A program made the position numbers and the translations under genes. Below are positions 35,757 to 47,477 of a stretch of 64,000 bases of DNA, in pieces. Position 1 is the first letter of the stretch, and each line of letters opens with the position of its first letter. The DNA is from Spinacia oleracea (lineage: Eukaryota > Streptophyta > Magnoliopsida > Caryophyllales > Amaranthaceae). Below the pieces are notes generated by a model that saw nothing but the letters and a program-made list of their open reading frames with translations, searched no databases and was not told where the DNA came from. The DNA lies in contig NC_079490.1 in NCBI RefSeq assembly GCF_020520425.1, positions 6,758,001 through 6,822,000 of the forward strand, given 5' to 3'.

Positions 35757-36172
35757 TAACTTATTAGTTGCTCTTATTAGTCTTTGTAAGGGTTAAGGAT
35801 GTACGAGCCTTTGTTACCGAGTACTCCGTACTTAAAGTCTACATCTACATGGCTTCGTATTGGATAGTCCACAGTGATTATTGGCGAAATTTTCCCCATC
35901 CGAATTACGCTGCTTCTCCATTCTCCTCTTAAAGCCCTAACTTCTCTCCTCCCCCCAACAAAAACAACAGTTTGCAGTTGTGTTACCTCCTCTAGTCGGC
36001 GCCTCCTCTGCCAACCACCTCTCTTTCTGCTCTCGGTGTGTACTTTTTTATCGATTATTTTTTAGATTTTTCTGATTTGTTGGGTTTGAAATTGATTAAA
36101 TATATTCTGTCGGGTATTTTGTTGGCTTTGTTTAGCGTTGTTTTCATGTCTGGAGGAGTAAAACATTACTCA
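35757..36172. other. 5'-leader-like sequence upstream of second PNO1 copy
   Basis: Around 35920-36040 is a pyrimidine-rich, less AT-rich stretch (with 'aaagccctaact') that looks like a plant 5' UTR. It is followed by a plausible donor 'cggtgtgtac' (about 36036) and intron-like T-rich DNA. No start codon with a convincing frame follows before the SPT16-tail repeat. It may be the old promoter and leader of the PNO1-like gene. Confidence 0.3.
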
Positions 36173-36271
36173 AAATTGAATTAAGGGTAGGAGGTAGATG
36201 GGTTGCCAGATTGATTCAATCTGTTGGTAAGTTCTGTTCGGTTGATGTGGTTTTTATGGGGAGAACAATTA
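36173..36271. repeat. SPT16-tail repeat, copy b
   Basis: The same unit as 33324-33423, with the SPT16-like readings 'caatctgttggtaagttctg' that copies a and c have lost. It lies upstream of the second PNO1 copy. Confidence 0.8.
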
Positions 36272-36383
36272 CAAGTAGAATAATTTGGGGGATAATTTTC
36301 CAGAGCTTGTATTTTTGTTGTGTTTGGCATAAAGGTGATAGATACCTGCTAATCTGCCATTCTTCTTTTCCAGAACTTTCACA

Positions 36384-36893
36384 CCACTAGAAAAAGCCTG
36401 GAAAACCCAGATTTATGAACCGATTCGCAATGAGATGAAGATTGACATCCGCATGAATCTTGTTGCAAAGCGAGTTGAACTTAAGACTATGAGGGACACT
36501 CCCGACATAAGCAACCTTTACAAGTGTTCTTCCTATGTGCAGGCTTTCATGTTGTGCTTTGAGGCTGAGCAAGTAAGAGAGGCCTTTTTCAGGTATGATA
36601 ATTTGGATATGTCTTCACTTGATATGCAAGATGTGAAGCGCACACTCAAGGGGGATCACTTGACTCGTGCTATTGGAAGGATATGTGGGAAAGGTGGGAA
36701 GATCAAATTCATGATTGAGAACGCTACTAAAACTAGGATTGTGGTTGCTGGTAACAAGATTCACTTTGTTGGTACACATGATGCCATCAAAATTGCAAAG
36801 GACTCTGTTTGCCGCCTTATTATGGGTTCCCCTGCCGCCAAAATAGCTTCTAGGCTTAGAACCATTACAGCTCGGGCATCTGAACGATTCTAA
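36384..36893 (+). pseudogene. PNO1-like gene, second copy lacking its N-terminus
   Basis: Reads TPLEKAWKTQIYEPIRNEMK and on to the stop at 36893, nearly identical to 32808-33312. There are only a few substitutions, for example Phe-Phe-Glu-Pro to Cys-Phe-Glu-Ala near the middle. The KH-domain GxxG loop (GKGG) and the end ITARASERF are intact. The first in-frame ATG (36435) would give 152 residues starting MKIDIRMN. The 39 N-terminal codons of the other copy are not upstream. Instead 'cttcttttccag' at about 36362-36373 looks like a splice acceptor. If transcribed it could make an N-terminally different protein with most of the KH module. Its 3' UTR is SPT16-derived. Whether it is functional cannot be told from the sequence. 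Confidence 0.65.
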
Positions 36894-36905
36894 AACCAAG
36901 ATTCT

Positions 36906-36991
36906 AAATTGAATTAAGGGTAGGAGGTAGATGACTAGATGGGTTGCCAGATTGATTCAATCAGTTGGTAACTTCTGTTCGGTTGATGTGG
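36906..36991. repeat. SPT16-tail repeat, copy c
   Basis: Starts right after the second PNO1 copy and has an extra 'atgactag' insertion. Unlike copies a and b it continues into the rest of the duplicated SPT16 3' flank. Confidence 0.8.
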
Positions 36992-38183
36992 GTTAAAGAT
37001 AGGTGATTCGGTTGGGTTCTTTCTTTTAGATCTGGGTTTTTTCCGTTGCTTTTGTTCTTGTTATGGTTTTGAGGTGGGCATTGTAGAATGTTCATCATAG
37101 AAAATTAGAAATGAAACAACTTTCACATGTAAATGGTGAATTTAGCTTTCTTGGAGTTTAAGTACCTTTCTTTTCTAGCATAAGTATGGTGTTGTCCTCT
37201 TTTTTGGTAAGTTGATAACGTATGCAAGAACTATTAGCAAATATGGTATAAAATCTTCTCTCTCTACTCTTACATTGCATTGTTTGTTACGGAGGAAAAC
37301 ACTTTTGATTACAGTATGTAATACAAAATGTGAAATGGAGCTAGTCTGTTGTTGATGCTCCACTGAAAAAGGTGGTTAATCAAGGCTAAGGGGGTTTTGG
37401 ATCCTCTATAGTTCTAAAATAACTCTACAAGGTAGAGTTTGCGCATTATCAACCATTGAATGAAAAATCAATGGTTTATATATTATCTTTCCAAGAGTTT
37501 TCATATTTTTTCTGATCAATATGAGCCATTAATTTTAAAATGCATGGTTTAGATAAAACTCTAGAGGATCCAGACTCAGGCTAAGGGTGTGTTTTCTTGC
37601 AACTTTTATCTTGTTTTTTTTTTTTTTTTGAGGGTACACCTACGTGGCTACGTTATATTTAGTGATGAAAAATGCACATTTAAGATTTAACCACAGAAGA
37701 ATTAAACTTCTCACTAACAAATTGAGGTTTCATCTGAACTTAAAATTGAAGTGGGTGAATTAAACTCACTTTTTTAAACTTTTTCTTTCTTATTTTGCAA
37801 GAGCGCTATGCAATTTATCGAGGGAGCGTTCTGTTTGTCGGATGAAACCTCAAGTTATCTAAATTTATAGTTTAAACTCCTTCATCGAGGAAAATATGAT
37901 TGCAATTCAACTTATTTTCGGTGAAGAGAACACGCCTTAAACGATGAATACGAGAAATATTTATTTTGTTTTATTTTATTTTCTCACTTTTTTCTTTTCA
38001 AGTGATAAAGATATTTTCAATTGTCACTAATTTGTGATGAGGTCACTAAGGGCCAAAACACACAAATTTAGGTGCCACCAAATGCACCTCTTATTCCATA
38101 TTTATCGTTTTCTTTGTGAAAGGTCAAGCAAGAAAAGAATAGGGTCATCTCAATTGTTTTGGTGGCCTTTTTGCTAATTTTAA
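36922..38183. repeat. SPT16 3' flank, duplicated copy B
   Basis: Matches 10764-11905 in order, up to 'tttttgctaattttaa'. It differs by substitutions, small indels and a 186-bp MITE (37393-37578) not present in copy A. The substitution level is visibly higher than between the two PNO1 copies, so this duplication looks older than the PNO1 duplication. Confidence 0.85.
37393..37578. mobile_element. Short MITE with 9-bp target duplication
   Basis: 186 bp flanked by GGCTAAGGG (37384-37392 and 37579-37587). The ends share the inverted motif TGGATCCTCTATAG / CTCTAGAGGATCCA. A 9-bp duplication suits a Mutator-type MITE. It is absent from the paralogous place in copy A, so it inserted after that duplication. 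Confidence 0.8.
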
Positions 38184-40179
38184 TGTGTAGGCCTTATTAG
38201 TGAAAATAAATAAATAAATAAATATTACACAAAAGTTATTGCACATAATAGGAACTAACACCTACAGCGAAAAATGATACAAAACTTTATTTGTTCTATA
38301 AGTATTTTGAGTGGACATGTTTACTAAGTAACATATCTATAAACAAATTTAAAAATTACCACTTTTTGTTATCCAATAATAATTAGTTGAAATTTGAAAA
38401 TATACAACATTCTCATAAAAACATTTGTTGTTAGTATATTTGTGAACATTGTGGTTAACATAAACCCTCGATGTAAGTTAAAGTGAGTAAATTATTGTAG
38501 GAGGAATAACTAATTGATATCGCCAACCGTTCAACATTTAATGATTTAGCCAACGCTACAATTTTGAGGTCACTATCATCATCATCGTGTACCCTCTTTT
38601 GTTCTCGTAACTTGTTTCTTCTCCTTTGCTATCTCCTTTTAGTCCTTTTATGGTTTCATGGATTACACAAATAAATAACTGTGATGAGAAATATAAAACG
38701 TTTTAAATGTTTTGAATTATGATAGATCTAAGATTGGTCATTTACAAATGCACAATAATCAAAATGCAAGAGCATAATGAATACAATTACATAAATGATA
38801 TTTTGTTGGTATTGAATTCTTTATTAAGTTATAGAAAGACTTGTTGATTTCATTTAAAATGTCAAGAATGGCAATAGAAGTTATTAATAGCTGATAATTA
38901 GTATTTCTATTATTGATGACCGTATATAATTGAACTACACTCGTTTGAAAAGATGCTAAATTGATATAGTACTAATAGTTTTTTATTAAAATGCTAAATT
39001 GATATAGTGCTAAATGTTATGCGGAGTATTTGTTAGTTTTGATTTCGATTGTAGATGTTGTATGACTGTTTTATTAATGAATTAATTTTACTTTCAAAAA
39101 GAGGGTTGACGGCCATAACGAATTTATGACGATTAGGACTTGTTTTCACAATCACAACTGCTTACATCCAATAATGTCATATATTGCTCCCTATAAAACC
39201 GGGAGGTATGGAGCTACCTTTTATATTAAAAACTTAATTATTACCGAATCACTTAATCAAATTTTAAATGTTTAAACAACTAGTCTCATGCCAAAGACAC
39301 TTACTAAAAGTAGCAGTTATGCATACTAGCAGTAGCAAGTCATATAAATGGAAAATAGGTGACAATGTAGCATATCATACATATAAATACAGTCCGAAAT
39401 AAGAACTGTGGTATTTAAATTGTTTTTAATATAATTAATTGAACAAATATGTCATTAATATTATTGTGAAAAGTATCAATTTTTTTAAATGTGAGTGAGC
39501 CACATTAATAATACAAATTCAATTGGGTCTATTGGGATGAAGATTCGAACATTTGACCTATCACATAAAAATTCCATAATTAGTCTCCTTTTAACAAAAA
39601 AACCATCCTAATTCCCAAAATCTTTCTATCTTTTTCTCTCTCTCCTCCCCAATCTCTCTTCTGCCTCTGCAAATCTCCTCTTCAAAGCGGCAGCAGCCTA
39701 TGAAACTGACCAAAATTGCTACTCATCCTCATCGTCATCCCCAGATTTCACGCTCTTTCTCTCTCTTCTGCACATGATTACTTGAGTATTTATCAATCTG
39801 GTGACGATAGGTTGCTGTTCTTCCCCTCTTTTATGGCCGAATCAATCCATCTCAATATTTCAATTGGAGATTGAACAACTCATCGGTGATTGTCAGCGAA
39901 GAAGAAGAAGAGATTAAGCAAACAGCCCCACTCTTAATTTCCTGTTAATTCGGTATGAATTCATACTAAACACTATCGATAGTTCACCCATTCGTATTTA
40001 TTTGCTTGATTTTGGTATTGGAGTGTATAATTCATACATTCCGTCAATCCATTGTTTATCTGTAAATCACAGCTTGAACCCTGAATCGATAGTTTTTTGA
40101 GGGTTTTAGGGTTGATTTGACTTGTTTTTATTTAAGGTGGAAAACCCAGAGGGTAGTTCTGAAACCCTAGAAATTTTCA
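38184..40179. other. Intergenic DNA and RPAP2 5' leader
   Basis: AT-rich with no coding frame of note up to about 39600. From about 39610 a CT-rich leader begins. A likely leader intron has its donor at 'ttcggtatgaattc' (about 39951) and acceptor near 'tatttaaggtgg' (about 40137). A telo-box-like AAACCCTAG lies just before the ATG at 40180. Confidence 0.45.
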
Positions 40180-43100
40180 ATGGATGAAGATAGGATAATA
40201 TCGGTAGCTGAAGCAGTGCATAAACTGCAGCTTGCACTTCTTGATGGTATTGAAGATGATAGTCAGCTTTTTGCTGCTGGGACTCTTATGTGTAGGGGTG
40301 ACTATGTAGATGTAGTGACAGAGAGAACGATTGCTAACCTATGTGGTTATCCTTTGTGCCCGAATTCTCTGCCTGCAGAACTCCCTAAAAAGGGGCAGTA
40401 CCGTATTTCGATGAAGGAGCACAAGGTGTATGATCTTCATGAGACCAATTTGTATTGTTGTTCTAGTTGTTTGATCAATAGTAAGGCGTTTGCTGGTAGT
40501 TTACCGGAGGAGAGATGTTCGGCATTGAACCCTGCCAAGGTTAATGAGATATTGAGGTTGTTTAATAATGTGGGTTTGGAAGATGAGGAAGAGGGAAAGG
40601 GGAAGAATGTGGAATCGGTGTTGTCAAAATTGACGATTAAGGAGAATGCTGAGACGAAAGGAGGGGAAGTTTCTATTGAGGAGTGGATTGGTGCATCGAA
40701 TTCCATCGAAGGATATGTCCCCCAAAGAGATCGTCACTTGCATCCATCAGTATCGGAAGCTTCTAAAAAAGGTGAGATTAATTTAGGCCTTAGATTTTGC
40801 ACATTGATTATGTTTTTCTATTTTAGACCTTGGATCATGGTTGTGTATTTCTGTTTTTCTTCTTGTTGTTGAATGAATGGCTGTACAATGCACTATTACA
40901 GGATCTGAACCAGGTAATGCCAAGTTGAATAAGCACAATGATGCAGTTCAAAATGGGTCTGACTTTGAGGTTACTGTTACTAAATCCGTTGAAGGTATAG
41001 TGGGTTCTAGAGAGGTTCTGAAAAATGATGAGAATATCCCGCTTAATCATTCAGAAATCATGGAACCTTTGCTCAGCGATGTGAACTTCACAAGTATGAT
41101 TATAACCAATGATGAATATTCTGCTCCTAAGAAGTTAGAAGGTGGTTCCAAGTCTGGGCTTTCTGGAGCCAAACAAGGTATTATTGGCATATGTGGCTTA
41201 ATTATTGCAAGCATTTTTCAACAATAACAAGGATAATACATTAGAATTTTCTCAATTATTCATGTGTGTAAAATCAATACCTCTTAGACTGAATCCAGCT
41301 TGAATAAACTACAGGCTCTAAAGCAAAGAACTCTGTCACAACAAAGGGCAAAGATTCTTTCTTTGGGAGTGTAGACTTTACGAGCGTCATAATTACACAA
41401 GAGGATTACAGTGTCTCCAAATTACCTTCCAGTCAAGTCATATCCGATCCAGATCAAATGTCTCAAGAATTCTCTGAAAAACTGGATCTTGGTGACAACG
41501 CTCTTCAGAGATCTACAGATTTAGTTTCCATAGGGGCTGAAAATAATGTAGATCAGAATGCAAGCTTAGCCGAAGTTTATTTTCACCATGATCAGAATGG
41601 TGCCACTTCAAGTAGCAGGCATGTGAAAGACGAGGCTCATTCTGAGAAGGTTATTCACTCTAGTCTATCGAAAGGCAAATCTTCTCTAAGAAACTCTGGG
41701 GTAAAGAAACTTGCACGTTCTGTAACGTGGGCTGACAGTGATCTTGCTGGTGGAAATCTCTGTGAGTTCAGAGAATTTGAAAACACAAAAGAAGGTCCCA
41801 GTACTTCAAGAAGCAACGAGGCAGGGGAAAATGATGGTTCCGAACGGTTTGCCTCTGCTGAAGCTTGTGCGATGGCATTAATCCAGGCAGCTGAAGCTGT
41901 TGCATCCGGACAATCGGATGCTAATGATGCTGGTATGAATCTACATTCTGTTTGGTTGTTGATTTGTAATCATTGTTTGTGTAGTTGCACTCATTCTCTT
42001 ATGTCATTTGACGTCAGTTTCTGAGGCTGGAATCTTAGTACTGCCACAGCCGGAAACAGCAGATAAAGGGGAACAATCCGTTAAAGATGATGCATTGGAG
42101 GAGGACTTAGCTCCTGAAAAGTGGCCTAAGAAGCCAGGAAACTTAAATTATGATTTCTTTGACTCTGATCAATCATGGTTTGATAATTCTCCAGAAGGAT
42201 TCAACTTGACGGTAAGTTTTAATTCTGACTTCACTGAGCTTCATCATCTCTATTTGCCTCACTAACCATTGTTTGGATCTCCAGTTGTCACCTTTTGCCT
42301 TGATGTGGAATGCTCTTTTTTCTTGGCTGACATCCTCCTCGCTGGCTTATATATATGGAAGAGATGAGAGTGTCCATGAAGAGTATATGTTCACCAATGG
42401 AAGAGAATATCCCAATAAAATAGTGCTTCCTGATGGCCGTTCTCGAGAAATCAAGCAAACATTAGCTGGCTCTCTTGCACGAGCATTGCCTGAACTGATT
42501 GCTGATCTCAAACTGCCAACACCAGTATCCACTTTGGAGCGTGAAGTGGTACTGAGCTTTAAATATTTGTTATAGAGTGCTTATTTTGTATTTTCTAGCT
42601 CCTTTAATCCCGTAGCAGTGCTTCAGTCATCGAAAATGACATATGACAGTTACATGAGTGTCTACTTTGTTAGGTCATGTTTGTTTCTGGATATGGCTTT
42701 TTGATTTTGATGATCTAGCTTCTTAGGTGAATCCTTTCCCTTTGCTACACAGTGATTAGTTGTGCAATTGACTAAGAGCATGTTAAGCTTGATTCACCAA
42801 GGAAGTTTCCTAGAATACTTTGCTTTAATCTGCATGTGCATGTTGGGAACTTATGTAGCTTGTCATGTTTGGGCATTTTTGGTTCCTTTTCTATTAACCG
42901 CTGTTAACCGTTATGTCTACCATAGTTATGATGGATTTTAACAATTCCAGTTTCACTGTTGATTAGTCATCCTGGACATTTTACTGTCTTTATCTTTTTC
43001 TCTTCCCTCCTTTATGTTCATATTTTACTGTCTAAAATGCCTCTTTCTGTCTTCTAATATACTCTTTTATCTCATTTTATTCTCCCCCTCTCTTGTTGTG

Positions 43101-46100
43101 AAGCTCATTATTTATTCAGTTATTGTGCTGTTTTAAATCTCCAAGGCTAGTGTTCCACTAATAAACCTCTTTGTATGCAGTCCTGCTTGCTGGACACGAT
43201 GACTTTTATGGATGCACTTCCTCCACTTAGAATGAAGCAATGGCAAGTAATTTCTCTTCTGTTCATTGATGCTCTTTCTGTCTGTAGGGTTCCTGGACTA
43301 TCTGCATACTTGACAAGCAGGAGGATTTTGATTCCCAAGGTAAGGTTTATGTTTATCTATATCTGACTCTTCCCATGTCCTCTTTTTGCTTCGTCTGTTT
43401 GTTCTTTGTTTGAAGCTTAGTTGTTGACACTTCCTCCATTTCCAACTAAGTTTATAATTACATACATGGAAAAATTATGAGAAACTACCTTAAAATAAAG
43501 TTGTAAGAAACTACCTTATATAGCGCTTTATGTTGAAGATGGTACCTTACAATGGTAGTTTCTTACAACATTTTTTTTCAATATAAGGTAGTTTTTCACA
43601 AAACCCAGTTTTATAAGGTAGTTTCTCATAAATTTTCCTATACATATTGGGCATTTTCTGAACTTAAGATTAAATAATCAAATGTATCTATAAAATGTCC
43701 TCAACTTGTGATGAGTTGTTCCTCCTTGCGCTTCAATTTGATTGTTTTACTTTTCATTTTGTTATTTTTTATATTGATTGTTTTAATTATTTACTCTGTT
43801 GCTAATAGGTATGCATCTTTTTGTACCACTCCATTAAAAGACATGTTTTGGTGGCCTTTTCTCACTAATTTTAAGTCTTGTCAAAAGTCAAGTTGGACAA
43901 AGACTAAGAAAGAAGGGAGTACTAGATTAAGCTGGACTTCCAATCAGGGGATCTAACAAATAGCTTCTTTGCGGTCGCATGGGCGAAATGGTTTACACCT
44001 GACCTACATTACCCTGCCCTGTGCGGGAGGTTGGGAGTTCTGTTACTAGATGTTCATATCCTTCATTGAAAATGACATACATTATTAAGTGATGTGGTGT
44101 GATTACATATGAAACCGTTTTACCAGACTCAAACTTGACCCAAAACAAGATGGATATTTCTGGTTTTAACAAAAAGTTACACAAAACTTGCCAAACCTAA
44201 ATAACTTGCTAAACTATGTGTCAAGTTTGACCCGCTCTGGGTCGACTTGTAGTGTTGAGGTATTCAAAACTGATGCATATTGATCTGGAAAAATATTTAA
44301 CAAACTGTTTTAAACCTTAGCTACGCTTCTTATTCAGAGTGCTATATAGCGGAATTTTGGGGGAAAATATCAAACTGCAACTGATGTTATCTATTAATTG
44401 GCACACTGTAGTTCTATCATAGGATTTTGATTCATTAGTTACTAACAAAATAACGACTTCTCTTTCTTTCTACCTGATTTTATCCTGACGCTCATCAGTT
44501 GTTTTCTTCACATTATTATTTGTTTGTCTCTCTACTATCCATTTATGCAATGACTTCAACCAGCGTACAATAGGCTTCAAGCCTTCATGCATCGTATCTG
44601 TTTGCAAACATAGTACTCTGCAACAATTTATTTTGGTACCTACTTTGTTTGGCCAATGGGCCAGTGATCTGATTTCTAGTAGTTGAAGAGATATGGATCA
44701 AATCAAGGGTGCCATTACGTTCTTATTAGTATGATTTATTGATATGTGTTGTTGATTAGAAGACATAGGGTGAGATACTGACATTTAAGTTGGTTGAACA
44801 GCTATGAGCCTATGATCCTAGGATTATTGGGAAACTTTAAAGGTACAGTAAAATGTAATTTCATTGCTTGGAAAAATGGCTTTTTAGCAGCTTTTTTATT
44901 GGATTTAAACTGGTTAATGTGGTCAAAAACCAAAAATGATTTTCTTTTTCTTTGCCAGCTTTTCCATCCGAAGTTAAAAAGGCAGCACTAATTGATTTTA
45001 TAATACATACTTATAACCAGTAATATTTACATCTCACATAACAGCCAACACAAATTGTTATGTTGTGCTGGTCAAATAAACCGAGGGAACCAGTTAAAAG
45101 CTAGTATGGGGATTGATTTTATTAGAAACAAGTACAACAGCTGTTGGAGAAAGGCTCTTAAAGTTGCCCCTCTATGGTTAGGAATGGTTAAGGCATTGAT
45201 TAGGAAGCATGATTGGACTTGGTGTGATACTGTGATAGATTAATAGTTGGACATGGGTATAGTACAGCGAGGAAGCCTTGAAACCGCTTCATGGAGGACC
45301 ATGTATAAATGGTTTTCGGTTATGTACTTGTTTTAACAGTAAAAACATGGTTGACTGAACAAGAGAAAATTCGCAAGAAAACATTTTCATGTCCGAGAAA
45401 ACAGCGATGTTATCCCGGAGAAGGAAAAAATTCCCGATCGACACTAGTCAATGTGGATCCAGTCATCCAGCTACTAGTGATGTTTGATTCTCCAATGCAA
45501 ACTCGGGCAAGGGCTGTACTTGCAAACCATAATTTGAGGGGTTTTAAGGGAGAGAGAAATCAGAAATTACATAGTTCTTCACTTTTATCAGTTTACGGAT
45601 GATTTTAATAAACTTTCAGAATAAGGTTATAATTGAAAATCCTAGATCTACAAATCAAGGAATCAACTCATGGAGAATAGGAGTAAGGTCGAGCTTTTGG
45701 TCCCTTCACTGGGATAAGTCTCACTAAGGTAGGTTCATCAGCTTTTGATGGCTTGACAGTGGCCAGAAAAGGCAATGGGAAACATAGTGTGTGAAAATGT
45801 CCTTGAAGTCGAAGAAGAAACTGAGGGGTAGTAGAGAGAAGACAATGTGTAGTAGTGGCCAGTCGAAAAGGGAAGTAGGTCAGGCATATCAGCGCAGCTG
45901 AACTATTTTTCCCTTTTCTTGTTTTAAAGAGTGGCTAGGGTTTGAGAACATTAAGGTTCCAGCCATATAAACTATTGTACCTATCCAACAACCTATGTAC
46001 TCTGTAGCAATTTAAATTGGCAGTGAGCCTTTCTTTAGCTGATAGGCTCGGGGTCTGATTTTTATTCAGTAGTTGAAGTGATTGAGGTTCCCTTAAAGTT

Positions 46101-47477
46101 ATTATTTTGATATATTGGTTAGATGCTACTGATCAGCATGATATCTGATACGGAGTATGTCATATGCGTATGGTCAAACAAGAACAGTGTTGTGAGTGCT
46201 GCTACGGATAGTCTGAGCATGCCTTTTTCTAGTTGGTTGACAATGTAGAACAATGATTTGTGATAATAGTGCAAGTCGCTAAGATTTTTGGGTGATTTAA
46301 AAGTACAGGTGTATACAAAGCTAGTATAAGCTGTATGGAGCTCAATTGTATTAGGTACAAGTTCAGTATACTATTAGAGGAGGACTTTTCCTCTATGATT
46401 GGGAATAGTTGATTGCTTAGGAAGTGAGACTAGACTTGTGTATGGAAGTCATAAGGGTAGAACAATGAGACTATTGATGGATGTACTAGTTAGTACTTAG
46501 TAGTTATAGGTCCTTGAATATGTATCCAATATATTATCTCTGAAATTCTAACTGCGAAAACCTGACTGAAACAGAGAAATTTACATGAAAACTATCCCCA
46601 TGTCCGAGGGATTTTGTGGAAGTAGAGTTGGAGAATAGCACACACAGATATGAAAAGGCGAGCCTAGGTGTTTGTTTGGGGTATAGCGCTTTTTTGTTCT
46701 AGACAAGGCGCATTCAAAGAGGTGCATCTGAGGTGCCCATCTGTCTGCTTTAAAAAGATATATACAATGCGCCTCACTTCAACGCTATGCGCAGCCTATT
46801 GCTAGTGCTCCTTTATACACTGAACACACATGCCAACATCATGTCACACTGAGAGACAATCCTGGCACTTGATAGTAGATACTCTTATGTTTTAAGGTCG
46901 TGTTTCATTTCATCCATAAAGCTGATAATTGTCTTCTTCATGATGCGGATGCTTACATCTTGCATCCAGGGCTTTTACCAAGTATCAAAAGCCACACGCA
47001 TTGCATAGTTCCAAGTATACACGCTAGATTTTAGGGTAGAATCTGTAGATTCTTATTCTTGTGTACGGTTAGACACAAGGTTATCTATGTTCTGTGATGG
47101 GCATTTGTTTCCAGTCAGGATGTACATGCATCAAGCAATGTTACTTGTGATTTTTTCCACCCCATCTCTGACTATCTGTTTATCTTAACGGGTTTTAATA
47201 AAGTGAAAGTAGACTCTGAAATTGGTTAATATTTAGTCGTCTAATCAGTATAGTCGGATTTCATGGTCTCTATCCATGTTTGCCCATTGTAAACATTGCT
47301 TAGTTACTTAATTGGTTCTGTATATGTCCTACATTTCATAAATTTGGCTACTTTTGGATGTTGCCTGTGTAGGTCTTAAATGGTGCCCAGGTAAGTGCCG
47401 AAGAGTACGAGATCATGAAAGATTTCGTGATTCCACTAGGCCGTGTGCCTCAGTTCACAATGCAGAGCGGTGGTTGA
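40180..47477 (+). CDS. RPAP2/RTR1-type Pol II CTD phosphatase homologue
   Basis: Homologue of RPAP2/Rtr1, an atypical phosphatase for Ser5 of the RNA polymerase II C-terminal repeat that also helps Pol II assembly and import (RIMA in Arabidopsis). Coding exons: 40180-40771, 40902-41177, 41315-41932, 42018-42211, 42285-42548, 43181-43339 and 47373-47477. They join in phase to about 735 residues, the usual plant length. The N-terminal RTR1 domain shows CGYPLC, YRISMKEHKVYDL and the second Cys pair in YCCSSC, the zinc-binding set. The middle is long, polar and low in conservation (repeats like DFTSVIITQEDYS). The conserved C-terminus has WNALFSWLTSSSLAYIYGRD, MDALPPLRMKQWQ and YEIMKDFVIPLGRVPQF. 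The last intron (about 4.0 kb) holds a MITE. Exon edges are read from GT-AG and frame. Confidence 0.9.
43468..43638. mobile_element. Short MITE in RPAP2 intron
   Basis: About 171 bp with inverted ends GGAAAAATTATGAGAAACTA ... TAGTTTCTCATAAATTTTCC. Internal copies of 'gtaagaaactacctta' are also present in both orientations. The flanks share 'tacat'. Non-coding. The superfamily is uncertain. Confidence 0.65.

Noticed and set aside
43960-44040. tRNA-like or SINE-like phrase 'gggcgaaatggtttacacct'
   Set aside because: It does not fold into a cloverleaf and lacks a B-box.
44794-45602. Several 60-100-codon frames in the RPAP2 last intron
   Set aside because: No recognisable domain, no linked splice sites, and they lie in a large intron with transposon traces.
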